Assembly: GCF_003853705.1 (NCBI RefSeq)
Contig: NZ_QTQI01000027.1
Coordinates: 42,120-106,119, forward strand
From: Burkholderia sp. Bp8992
GTDB lineage: Bacteria; Pseudomonadota; Gammaproteobacteria; Burkholderiales; Burkholderiaceae
Reading direction: 5' to 3'
Length of the DNA: 64,000 nucleotides
Shown here: positions 9,262 through 17,285 of the stretch, piece by piece
Position numbering within the stretch: position 1 is the first letter of the stretch
Layout: each line of letters begins with the position of its first letter
Position numbers and translations under genes: made by a program
Notes under the pieces: generated by a model
The model's input: the letters and a program-made list of their open reading frames with translations, nothing else
What the model was told of the DNA's origin: nothing
Databases searched by the model: none

Positions 9262-10483
9262 CCGCGTGCTCGCCGGCTGCGTGCGCTGGGCGCTGTTCGC
9301 CGCGTGCTTCGCGCTGCCCGCGTGGCTGTGGCCGCATGGCGCGGTGCTCGGCTATCTCGCGCAGACGGCCGCGCTCGTCGTGCTCGCGCTGTCGTACAAC
9401 CTGCAGCTCGGCACGACCGGGTTGCTGTCGTTCGGGCACGCGGCGTTCGCGGGCCTTGGCGCGTTCGCGGCCGCGCACTGGTTCAATCATGTCGGCGGCC
9501 CGCTGCCGCTGCTGCCGCTCGTCGGCGGCGCGGCCGGCGCGGGCTTCGGGTTCGTCGCCGGATTGCTCGCGACACGCCGCTCCGGCACCGCGTTCGCGAT
9601 GATCACGCTCGGGCTCGGCGAATGCGTCGCGGCCGCCGCGTGGAGCGTGCCCGCGTGGTTCGGCGGCCTGGGCGGCGTGCCGATCGACCGCGCGAGCGGC
9701 GCGCCGTGGGGCAACTGGCATTTCGGCGCACCGGCACATGCCTATGCGGTGATCGCCGCGTGGTGCGTCGTGTCGGCGTGGGCCATGCACGCGCTGACGC
9801 GCACGCCGCTCGCGCGGCTCGCGAACGCGGTGCGCGACAACCCCGCGCGCGTCGCCGCGCTCGGCACCGATCCGCGCCGCGTGCGGCTCGCGATGGTCAC
9901 CTGCGCGTCGTTCTTCGCGGGCATCGCCGGCACGCTGACGCTGATCGACATCGAGATCGCGACGCCCGACAGCGTGTCGATGGCGCGCTCGGCAACCGTG
10001 CTGATCGCCGCGGTGATCGGCGGCACCGGCGCGTTCTTCGGGCCGGCGGCCGGCGCTGCCGTGCTGACCGCGCTGAGCATCGGCGTCGCGGGCGTGTCGC
10101 GTGCATGGGCGCTGTATCTCGGCGTGCTGTTCGTCGCGATCGTCGTGGCCGCGCCGCGCGGGCTCGCGGGTATCGCGCAGGCGTTCGCGCACGCGATGCG
10201 GCGCGATGCGCCGGCGGCCGAGCGGTGGCGGATGCTGTGCGCGCTCGGCGCGTGCATGTTCTGGGGCGTCGCGATCGTCTGCGCGGCCGAGCTCGGCTAC
10301 GCGTGGCGCTTCGCGCAGGACGACGGCACGGGCCTCGCGTTCGGCGCATGGGCGATCGATGCCGATACGCCGGCCGGCTGGGCCGTCGCCGGCTCGGCGG
10401 CCGGCATCGGTACGCTGCTGTGGGGCTGGCGCGCGCGGTTCGTGCAGGGCGGGCAGGCCGGCAAGCGGGAGGACGCACGATGA
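9254..10483 (+). CDS. Branched-chain amino acid type ABC transporter permease (LivM-like) with extended C-terminus
   Basis: A LivM-type permease of about 409 residues. The core is recognisable from LQLGTTGLLSFGHAAFAGLG near residue 50 and the VIGGTGAFFGPAAGAAVL loop near residue 260. After the normal family end near residue 310 there is an unusual tail of about 90 residues. It carries two further hydrophobic stretches (LCALGACMFWGVAIVCAAEL and AGWAVAGSAAGIGTLLWGW) and a basic end. I prefer ATG 9254; GTG 9248 is also in frame. The start overlaps the livH stop and the end overlaps the next gene as ATGA, so translation is probably coupled. Confidence 0.88.
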   Translation: MRSRVLAGCVRWALFAACFALPAWLWPHGAVLGYLAQTAALVVLALSYNLQLGTTGLLSFGHAAFAGLGAFAAAHWFNHVGGPLPLLPLVGGAAGAGFGFVAGLLATRRSGTAFAMITLGLGECVAAAAWSVPAWFGGLGGVPIDRASGAPWGNWHFGAPAHAYAVIAAWCVVSAWAMHALTRTPLARLANAVRDNPARVAALGTDPRRVRLAMVTCASFFAGIAGTLTLIDIEIATPDSVSMARSATVLIAAVIGGTGAFFGPAAGAAVLTALSIGVAGVSRAWALYLGVLFVAIVVAAPRGLAGIAQAFAHAMRRDAPAAERWRMLCALGACMFWGVAIVCAAELGYAWRFAQDDGTGLAFGAWAIDADTPAGWAVAGSAAGIGTLLWGWRARFVQGGQAGKREDAR

Positions 10484-11232
10484 GCGGCAATGCGATCGCG
10501 CTCCACGGCGTCGTGCAGCGCTTCGGCGCGCAGACCGTGCTCGACGGCGTCGAACTGAGCATCGCGGCCGGCGAGCGTCACGCGCTGATCGGGCCGAACG
10601 GCGCGGGCAAGTCGACGCTGTTCGGCGTGATTGCCGGTGCGACGCGGCCGACGCGCGGGCGCGTCGTGCTGCACGGCGTCGAGCTGCGCGGGCGCGGGCC
10701 GGTCGTCGCGAGCCGCCTCGGCATCGGCCGCAGTTTCCAGCAGACGAGTGCGTTCGCGCGGCTGACGGTATTCGACAACCTGCGCTGCGCGGCGCTGCAT
10801 GCGCCGGCCGAACGGCGCCGATGGTGGAACCGGCTGCGCGAATCGGCGTCGGTCGATCTCGCGGCCGCGCGCGTGCTGCACGACATCGGCCTCGATGCGC
10901 GGCGCGACACGCCGGCCGCCGAACTGAGCTATGCGGAACAGCGCGCGCTCGACCTCGGGATCGCGCTCGCGAGCGATGCGCGCACGCTGCTGCTCGACGA
11001 GCCGACGGCCGGCATGAGCCGCGCGCAGGCGGCACGGATGATCGCACTGATCCGCGCGACGACGCAGGGCCGCACGGTGCTGATGATCGAGCACGACATG
11101 GACGCGGTGTTCGACTTCGCCGAACGTATCACGGTGCTCGTGCGCGGCACGGTGGTCGCGACCGGCGCGCCCGATGCCATCCGTGCCGATCCGCGCGTGC
11201 GTGCGGCGTATCTGGGCGAGGGTCGCGCATGA
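10480..11232 (+). CDS. ABC transporter ATP-binding protein (LivG-like)
   Basis: A 250-residue cytoplasmic ATPase of the LivG type. Walker A is GPNGAGKST (Gly38-Thr46), the Q-loop lies in FQQTSAFARLTVFDN, Walker B is TLLLDEPTAGMS, and the switch histidine is in MIEHDM. The ABC signature reads LSYAEQ (residues 149-154) where LSYG(E/Q)Q is usual, so the signature glycine is Ala. The start overlaps the livM stop (ATGA) and the end overlaps the livF start (ATGA). Confidence 0.92.
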   Translation: MSGNAIALHGVVQRFGAQTVLDGVELSIAAGERHALIGPNGAGKSTLFGVIAGATRPTRGRVVLHGVELRGRGPVVASRLGIGRSFQQTSAFARLTVFDNLRCAALHAPAERRRWWNRLRESASVDLAAARVLHDIGLDARRDTPAAELSYAEQRALDLGIALASDARTLLLDEPTAGMSRAQAARMIALIRATTQGRTVLMIEHDMDAVFDFAERITVLVRGTVVATGAPDAIRADPRVRAAYLGEGRA

Positions 11233-11933
11233 GCGCACTGCTCGACATTCGCGGCCTGCGCGCGTGGTACGGATTGCAACCCGTGCTCGACGGCGTCGAT
11301 CTCGCGCTCGCGCCGGGCGAGACGCTCGCGCTGCTCGGCCGCAACGGCTCGGGGCGCTCGACGCTCGCGAAGGCCGTGATGGGGCTCGTCCGCACGGCCG
11401 GCTCGGTGCGCATCGCCGGTGCAGAATGCGCGGGCGCACGGACGTTCGAGATCGCGCGGCGCGGCGTTGCTTACGTGGCCGAAAGCCGCGACGTGTTTCC
11501 GCTGTTGACCGTTCGCGACAACCTGCGGCTCGGCTTGCGCGGCGCACGCGGCCCGGCCGAACGCGCGGCGCTCGACCGCCTGTTCGGTCGCTTTCCGCTG
11601 CTGGCCGCGCGCGCGGACGTGAAAGCAGGGCGCCTGTCGGGCGGCGAGCAGCAGGTGCTCGCGCTGGTGCGCGCGCTGGCCGGGAGCCCGCGCGTGCTGA
11701 TCGTCGACGAGCCGGCCGAAGGGCTCGCGCCGCTCGCGGTCGACGAAGTCGGCGCCTGCCTCGCCGCGCTGCAGGCCGACGGGGTCGCGATCCTGCTGAT
11801 CGAGCAGCGGCTGCAGTTCGCGCCGCGGCTCGCGCGGCGCGTCGCGGTGATGGGGCGCGGACGGATCGTCTACGACGGCGCGCTCGACGGGCTGGGCGGC
11901 GAGGTCGCCAACGCGTGGCTGAGCGCCGGCTGA
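11229..11933 (+). CDS. ABC transporter ATP-binding protein (LivF-like) with Walker A Lys-to-Arg change
   Basis: A 234-residue LivF-type ATPase. Signature LSGGEQQ (136-142) and Walker B VLIVDEPAEGLAP are intact, and IEQR stands where LivF proteins normally have a VEQN-type H-loop. The Walker A motif reads GRNGSGRST at residues 37-45: the phosphate-binding lysine is Arg43 (codon CGC). That change normally impairs ATP hydrolysis in a canonical site. It is the last gene of the thioesterase-livHMGF run. No periplasmic binding protein gene accompanies the set. Confidence 0.88.
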   Translation: MSALLDIRGLRAWYGLQPVLDGVDLALAPGETLALLGRNGSGRSTLAKAVMGLVRTAGSVRIAGAECAGARTFEIARRGVAYVAESRDVFPLLTVRDNLRLGLRGARGPAERAALDRLFGRFPLLAARADVKAGRLSGGEQQVLALVRALAGSPRVLIVDEPAEGLAPLAVDEVGACLAALQADGVAILLIEQRLQFAPRLARRVAVMGRGRIVYDGALDGLGGEVANAWLSAG

Positions 11934-12101
11934 CGGCGCGCGATCGATTGTTCGGCAAACTCCGCCAGTCAATTCGTCTCGAGCCGCTTTATCGCTGCAG
12001 TGCCGCAACGTAAATTTCCAGTCAGGCCGATTGCCGCGGCCACGCATCGACGCGGCAACCGGCGCCAACCATCGAAGGTCTTCTGACTGAGGAATGAAAT
12101 C

Positions 12102-12848
12102 ATGAGCAAGCTGACAGGCAAGGTAGCGATCGTCACGGGCGCATCGAAGGGCATCGGCGCGGCAATCGCGAAGGCACTGGCCGACGAAGGCGCGGCGGTC
12201 GTCGTCAACTACGCGAGCAGCAAGGCAGGTGCCGACGCGGTCGTGAGCGCGATCACCGAAGCGGGCGGCCGCGCGGTCGCGGTCGGCGGCGACGTGTCGA
12301 AGGCAGCCGACGCGCAGCGCATCGTCGATACCGCAATCGAAACGTATGGCCGACTCGACGTGCTCGTCAACAATTCGGGCGTGTACGAATTCGCGCCGAT
12401 CGAAGCGATCACCGAAGAGCACTATCGCCGCCAGTTCGACACGAACGTGTTCGGCGTACTGCTGACCACGCAGGCGGCCGTCAAGCATCTCGGCGAAGGC
12501 GCGAGCATCATCAACATCAGCTCGGTCGTGACCAGCATCACGCCGCCGGCCAGCGCCGTGTACAGCGGCACGAAGGGCGCGGTCGACGCGATCACCGGCG
12601 TGCTCGCGCTCGAACTCGCCCCGCGCAAGATCCGCGTGAACGCGATCAACCCCGGCATGGTCGTGACCGAAGGCACGCACAGCGCGGGCATCATCGGTTC
12701 CGATCTCGAAGCGCAGGTGCTCGGGCAGACGCCGCTCGGCCGCCTCGGCGAGCCGAACGACATCGCGTCGGTGGCCGTGTTCCTCGCGTCGGACGATGCG
12801 CGCTGGATGACCGGCGAGCACCTCGTCGTGAGCGGCGGGTTGAACTGA
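12102..12848 (+). CDS. Short-chain dehydrogenase/reductase (3-oxoacyl-ACP reductase-like)
   Basis: A 248-residue classical SDR. The cofactor motif TGASKGIG is at residues 12-19, the NNAG-like motif is NNSG (90-93), and the catalytic triad is Ser140/141, Tyr154 and Lys158 (YSGTK). Asn37-Tyr38 after the second beta strand and the general pattern suggest NADP(H) use. The end (GEHLVVSGGLN) fits FabG-like paralogues. The gene has its own upstream region of about 170 bases after livF, and GAGGAATG precedes the ATG. The substrate is unknown; this is one of many Burkholderia SDRs rather than the fab operon fabG. Confidence 0.93.
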   Translation: MSKLTGKVAIVTGASKGIGAAIAKALADEGAAVVVNYASSKAGADAVVSAITEAGGRAVAVGGDVSKAADAQRIVDTAIETYGRLDVLVNNSGVYEFAPIEAITEEHYRRQFDTNVFGVLLTTQAAVKHLGEGASIINISSVVTSITPPASAVYSGTKGAVDAITGVLALELAPRKIRVNAINPGMVVTEGTHSAGIIGSDLEAQVLGQTPLGRLGEPNDIASVAVFLASDDARWMTGEHLVVSGGLN

Positions 12849-12865
12849 CCCATCCTGCGTGACTG

Positions 12866-12893
12866 CGCGATCGGCGTGCGTGCGCCGATCGCG
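12866..12893. terminator. Bidirectional hairpin between SDR and UPF0303 genes
   Basis: An 11-bp perfect stem CGCGATCGGCG / CGCCGATCGCG with loop TGCGTG lies in the 48-base gap between two convergent stops. No long T-run follows, so it is a moderate terminator candidate for both directions. Confidence 0.6.
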
Positions 12894-12896
12894 TCG

Positions 12897-13391
12897 TTAC
12901 GCCAGCATTGCCAGCGCGTTCGCGCCGACGTGCCACTGCAGGCACTCGACGACGAGCGCGTGATTGTCTGCGGAGTCGAGCCCCGCGATCGTCATCGCGC
13001 CGACGATGCCGCCCCCGGCGAGCCGCAGCGGCACGCCGCCGCCGTCGAGCGCATAGTCGTCGTCGGACAGTCCCTGCGACTGCAGCGACCAGCCGGCACG
13101 CCGAAAGCACGCGCCGACCGCGAGCGAACTCTGGCCGAAACGCAGCACCGTGTTCTGCCGGCGGCGGATCGCGTCGCTGTCGTGTGCGCCGCTGCCGTCG
13201 AGCGCGCAGTAGAACAACGGCGCCTGCTCGCCGACGATGCTCACCGCGATCGGCAGCCCGCGCCGCGAGGCGAGGTTGACCGCGATTTCCCCCATCCGCC
13301 GTGCGGCGGCCGCATTGAAGCGCGGCAGCGCCGGATTCGATGCGTCGTCGTCGAAGGCGTGGGGTTCGAGGCGAAAATGGGTCGTCACCAT
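12897..13391 (-). CDS. UPF0303 family (GlcG/HbpS-like, DUF336) protein
   Basis: A 164-residue protein matching the UPF0303 pattern: RRGLPIAVSIVGEQAPLFYC, then RRRQNTVLRFGQSSLAVG, then GGGVPLRLAGGGIVGAMTIAG and DHALV-type ending (here NHALVVE). The GlcG/HbpS superfamily fold is annotated as heme-degrading or heme-binding in some members, but no function is established for this group. It starts MVTTHF at 13391, 98 bases after iolB on the same strand, so it may be the last gene of the iolCDEB transcript. It has no signal peptide. Confidence 0.85.
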   Translation of the reverse strand: MVTTHFRLEPHAFDDDASNPALPRFNAAAARRMGEIAVNLASRRGLPIAVSIVGEQAPLFYCALDGSGAHDSDAIRRRQNTVLRFGQSSLAVGACFRRAGWSLQSQGLSDDDYALDGGGVPLRLAGGGIVGAMTIAGLDSADNHALVVECLQWHVGANALAMLA

Positions 13392-13489
13392 GGCGGCTCC
13401 GTGGCGTCGCCGGCTCAGTGTGCGCGTGCCGGGCGTCGCATCGTCACGGGCCGCGCGGGCCCGTCTTCCGTTCAATGCTTCAGGGTTCC

Positions 13490-14308
13490 TCAGCGTTTCG
13501 GCGCCGCGTCGATCATCCACTCGTGCGCGGGATCGTTCTTGAACGCCCATGCGCGGCTTGGGCCCGCCATCACGTTCAGGTAGTACAGGTTGTAGCCGTG
13601 CGGAGCTACGACCGGATGGTAGCCGCGCGGCACCATCACGACGTCGTGGTTCTCGACGGCGCACGCTTCGTCGAGGCTGCGGTCGTCCGTGTACACGCGC
13701 TGGAACGCGAAGCCCTGCGGCGGATCGATCCGGTGATAGTAGGTTTCCTCGAGCGACGTCTCGTCGGGCGCCGCGTCGCGATCGTGCTTGTGCGGCGGAT
13801 AGCTGCTCGAATGGCTGGCCGGCGTGACGACTTCGACGACGAGCAGCCGGTCGGCCGCCGGGTTGTCGCCCATCAGGATGTCGCAGACGTAGCGCGTGTT
13901 GGTGCCTTGCCCGCGCACCGACCGGCGCATCCGTTCGCCGTCGAGGCGCCGCACGGGCTTGTCGCCGCTCGCGTACGGCGCGGTGCACAGCGCGATTTCC
14001 GCATCGCGCGTCGCGACCAGCGTGACGGTCTTGCCGCCCGGCACGTACAGTGCGTCCGGCGACACCTCGTCGAAGACGCTGTCGCGCTTGCCGAGCGCAT
14101 CGTAGGTTTCGCCGTCGACTTCGGCACGCACGGTGCCCGTCAGCACGACCACGCACAGCTCGCGCGTGCCGGTGTCGAGCGTTTCGGTGTCACCGGCCTT
14201 CAGGCGCAGCGCACGAAAGCCGACGTGCTTCCAGCCGGCCGATTCGGGCGTGACGTTGCAGATTTCACGGTCGGCCGAGGCCTTGACCAGCAGGGGAGAA
14301 ATCGTCAT
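13490..14308 (-). CDS. iolB: 5-deoxy-glucuronate isomerase
   Basis: IolB converts 5-deoxy-D-glucuronate to 2-deoxy-5-keto-D-gluconate in inositol breakdown. The 272-residue protein is a bicupin. The metal-ligand region SSYPPHKHD (about residues 168-176), the following ETSLEETYYHRIDPPQGFAF and the QRVYTDDRSLDE segment are characteristic of IolB. It lies 52 bases downstream of iolE in the order iolC-iolD-iolE-iolB on the minus strand. Length is normal. Confidence 0.96.
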   Translation of the reverse strand: MTISPLLVKASADREICNVTPESAGWKHVGFRALRLKAGDTETLDTGTRELCVVVLTGTVRAEVDGETYDALGKRDSVFDEVSPDALYVPGGKTVTLVATRDAEIALCTAPYASGDKPVRRLDGERMRRSVRGQGTNTRYVCDILMGDNPAADRLLVVEVVTPASHSSSYPPHKHDRDAAPDETSLEETYYHRIDPPQGFAFQRVYTDDRSLDEACAVENHDVVMVPRGYHPVVAPHGYNLYYLNVMAGPSRAWAFKNDPAHEWMIDAAPKR

Positions 14309-14360
14309 GGGATGGGGCTCCGCAATAGGGTAGGGCTCACGCGTTCACGCGCTCATGCAC

Positions 14361-15290
14361 TCATGCACTCAACCGGTCGACGATCGCGCGCAGCGACTCG
14401 TAGCCCTTTTTCGCATACGCATAGCTCGGCGCGACGGCCGGATCCTGCTCGGCCTCGACGACGAGCCAGCCTTCGTAGCCGGCGTCCTTCAGCGTGCGCA
14501 GCGTCGCGTCGTAATCGAGCGCGCCGTCGCCGGGCACCGTGAACGTGCCGTTGATCACGCCGTTCAGGAAGCTCCAGCCGCCGTTGCGCGCCTGCGTGAC
14601 GACCTGCGGCCGCACGTCCTTGCAATGCACGTGCGCGACGCGCGCCACGTGCTTCTTCAGCAGCGTGACGGGGTCGGCCGCGCCGCCGAAATAGGCATGG
14701 CCCGTGTCGAACAGCAGGAACACCTTCGCCGGGTCGGTCAGCGCCATCAGGCGGTCGACGTCGTCGGGCGACTCGACGTACGCGCCCATGTGGTGATGGT
14801 AGGCGAGCTTGATCCCGTACGTGTCGAGCAGGTGTGCGCCGAACGCGTCGAGGCGTGCCGCATAGCGCCGCCAGGCGTCGTCGTCGACGAAGCGCGGCCG
14901 TTTCGCGACCGGCGTGTCGATGCTGCCCTGGATCGTGCCCGCGCATTCGCCGTAGACCACGACCTTCACGTCGTTGAACTGCAGCTTCGTCAGGTGCGCG
15001 CGGCAGCGCTCGATCTCCGCCGCGACCGCATCGGCGTCGCTCATGCCCGGCGCGACTTCCGCGAGGAAGCCCGAATACCAGCCCGACACGCACACGAGGC
15101 CGAACTCGGCGAGCTTCGCCTTCAGCTCGGGGCCCGTCTTCGGAAACTTGTTGCCGAGCTCGAAGCCCGCATAGCCGATTTCGGCGCCTTCCTTCAGTGC
15201 CGTTTCGAGCGGTGTCTCGCCGCCGAGCGACGGCAGGTCGTCGTTCATCCACGACAGGGGATTGATGCCGATGCGGACGTTCCAGCTCAT
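14361..15290 (-). CDS. iolE: Myo-inosose-2 dehydratase
   Basis: IolE dehydrates 2-keto-myo-inositol (scyllo-inosose) to the diketo intermediate used by IolD. The 309-residue protein is a xylose-isomerase-like TIM barrel beginning MSWNVRIGINPLSWMNDDLP, the conserved IolE N-terminus. Metal-site segments YHHHMGAYVE, FDTGHAYFGG and VHCKDVRP are present. The start at 15290 is confirmed by this family N-terminus. It lies 65 bases after iolD. Two more proteins of the same fold are encoded elsewhere in the locus (23230 and 25262); this one is the best match to IolE. Confidence 0.96.
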   Translation of the reverse strand: MSWNVRIGINPLSWMNDDLPSLGGETPLETALKEGAEIGYAGFELGNKFPKTGPELKAKLAEFGLVCVSGWYSGFLAEVAPGMSDADAVAAEIERCRAHLTKLQFNDVKVVVYGECAGTIQGSIDTPVAKRPRFVDDDAWRRYAARLDAFGAHLLDTYGIKLAYHHHMGAYVESPDDVDRLMALTDPAKVFLLFDTGHAYFGGAADPVTLLKKHVARVAHVHCKDVRPQVVTQARNGGWSFLNGVINGTFTVPGDGALDYDATLRTLKDAGYEGWLVVEAEQDPAVAPSYAYAKKGYESLRAIVDRLSA

Positions 15291-15355
15291 GAGGTGCTTC
15301 CTTGGTTCGGATGATGTGGGTGCAGGGCGTGGTCTTCGTGGCGCAGCGTGCGCGC

Positions 15356-17239
15356 TCAGCGCCGCTGCCGCGTTTTCGCGTCGAGATACGCGCGGTGTGC
15401 CGCTTCGACGCCGGTGCGTTCGGATACCTGCGGCAACGCGACCTCCCACCACGCGCCGCCGTCGTCGGTCGTGCGCCGGTGCGTGGTGTCGATCACGAGC
15501 ACCTGGCTCTTCTTCGCCGCGCGGGCGCGTGTCATCTCGTGACGCAATTCGACGACGTCGCGCACGTGCACGGCTTCGGCGCCCATCGCACGCGCATGCA
15601 TCGCGAAATCGATCGTCGAGCGCTCGCCGCCTTCGGGCACGCAGTCGTCGAGCATGTTGTTGAAGCTTGCGCCGCCGCAATTGAGTTGCAGCCGCTCGAT
15701 GCAGCCGTAGCCGCGGTTGTCGAGGATCACGACGATGATCTTGCGGCCGAGCATCACCGACGTCGCGAGCTCCGCGTTGAGCATCATGTACGAGCCGTCG
15801 CCGACGATCACGATCACTTCGCGCTCGGGCCGCGCGAGCTTCGCGCCGAGGCCGCCTGCCACTTCGTAGCCCATGCACGAGTACGCATAGTCCATGTGGT
15901 AATTGCCCGGCACGCCGCTGCGCCACAGCTTGTGCAGTTCGGCCGGCAGCGTGCCGGCCGCGCAGACGACGAGGTCGTCGCGTGCGCTGTCGCGTCCGGC
16001 GTCGGCCGCGGAGTCGCGCACCGCGCCGATCACTTCCGCGTCGTACGGCAGCGTGTCCTTCGGAATTCGTGTGGTCAGCTCGGTCACGCGTGCGTTCCAC
16101 GCGGCGGCCTGATCGCGGTTCGCGGCCGTCCACGCGGGATCGGCGTGCCAGCCGGCCAGCGCGGCCGACAACTGGCCGAGGCCCGTGCGCGCATCGGCAA
16201 TGAGCTGCCGGCCGCGTTTCTTGCCGGCATCGAACGGCTGCACGTTCAGGCTCAACAGCGTCGCGTCGCCGTAGAGCGCATGCGAGCCGGTCGTGAAATC
16301 CTGCAGCCGCGTGCCGACCGCGAACACCACGTCGGCCTGCGCGGCGGCACGGTTGGCGGCGGGCGAACCCGTCACGCCGATCGAGCCGAGGTTCAGCGGG
16401 TGATCCCACGCGAGGCTGCCCTTGCCGGCCTGCGATTCGGCGACGGGCACGCCGTGCGTGTCGGCGAACGCACGCAGCGCGTCCCACGCCTGGCTGTACA
16501 GCACGCCGCCGCCGGCGACGATCAGCGGCTTCTTCGCGGCCTTCAGCACGTCGAGCGCATCGGCGAGTTCGAGCGCGTCGGCCGGCGGCCGGCGCATCCG
16601 GATCACCGGCGGCGCGAAGAAATCCTCGGGCCAGTCGTATGCGAAGGTCTGCACGTCCTGCGGCAGCGCGAGACACACGGGGCCGCACTGCGCGGGATCG
16701 GTCATCACCTGGATCGCGCGCGGCAGAGCGACGAGCAGTTGCTCGGGCGACGTGATGCGGTCGAAGTAGCGCGTCACGGGCCGGAAGCAGTCGTTCGCGC
16801 TGACGTCGCCCTGTTCGAAATCTTCCACCTGCTGCAGCACGGGGTCGGGCAGCCGCGACACGAACACGTCGCCGGGCAGCAGCAACAGCGGCAGCCGGCC
16901 GACGTGCGCGAGCGCGGCCGACGTCAGCATGTTGGTCGCGCCGGGGCCGATGCTCGACGTCGCGGCCATCATCCGCTGGCGGAAGTTCGCTTTCGCGAAC
17001 GCGACGGCCGCATTGGCCATCCCTTGCTCGTTGTGCGCGCGGAAGGTCGGCAGCCGGTCTTTTTCGGCATGCAGCGCTTCGCCGAGCCCGGCCACGTTGC
17101 CGTGGCCGAAGATCGCGAACACGCCGCCGCAGTACGGCAGGATTTCGGTGCGGCCGTCGGGCTGGACGACTTCGGCGCGCAGGGCGGCCAGGTAGCGTAC
17201 GAGCGCCTGGCTGACGGTCAGTCTCACGGTGGTGGTCAT
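15356..17239 (-). CDS. iolD: 3D-(3,5/4)-trihydroxycyclohexane-1,2-dione acylhydrolase
   Basis: IolD is the thiamine-diphosphate enzyme that opens the inositol ring to 5-deoxy-glucuronate. The 627-residue length is normal. The N-terminal domain has the ThDP-activating glutamate in HNEQGMANAAVAFAK. The C-terminal ThDP-binding motif begins VGDGSYMMLNAE and ends at DNRGYG. The start MTTTVRLTVSQALVRYLAAL is the family N-terminus and maps to 17239; longer in-frame starts upstream overlap iolC and are rejected. It sits 46 bases after iolC. Confidence 0.96.
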   Translation of the reverse strand: MTTTVRLTVSQALVRYLAALRAEVVQPDGRTEILPYCGGVFAIFGHGNVAGLGEALHAEKDRLPTFRAHNEQGMANAAVAFAKANFRQRMMAATSSIGPGATNMLTSAALAHVGRLPLLLLPGDVFVSRLPDPVLQQVEDFEQGDVSANDCFRPVTRYFDRITSPEQLLVALPRAIQVMTDPAQCGPVCLALPQDVQTFAYDWPEDFFAPPVIRMRRPPADALELADALDVLKAAKKPLIVAGGGVLYSQAWDALRAFADTHGVPVAESQAGKGSLAWDHPLNLGSIGVTGSPAANRAAAQADVVFAVGTRLQDFTTGSHALYGDATLLSLNVQPFDAGKKRGRQLIADARTGLGQLSAALAGWHADPAWTAANRDQAAAWNARVTELTTRIPKDTLPYDAEVIGAVRDSAADAGRDSARDDLVVCAAGTLPAELHKLWRSGVPGNYHMDYAYSCMGYEVAGGLGAKLARPEREVIVIVGDGSYMMLNAELATSVMLGRKIIVVILDNRGYGCIERLQLNCGGASFNNMLDDCVPEGGERSTIDFAMHARAMGAEAVHVRDVVELRHEMTRARAAKKSQVLVIDTTHRRTTDDGGAWWEVALPQVSERTGVEAAHRAYLDAKTRQRR

Positions 17240-17285
17240 CGTCGGTCGATAGAGAGGAGTCGGGTGGTCGTCACGGGCACGGGCA

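Noticed and set aside
11229-11933. Gln instead of His in the H-loop region of LivF
   Set aside because: LivF proteins usually have Gln in this place (VEQN-type), so it is a family trait.
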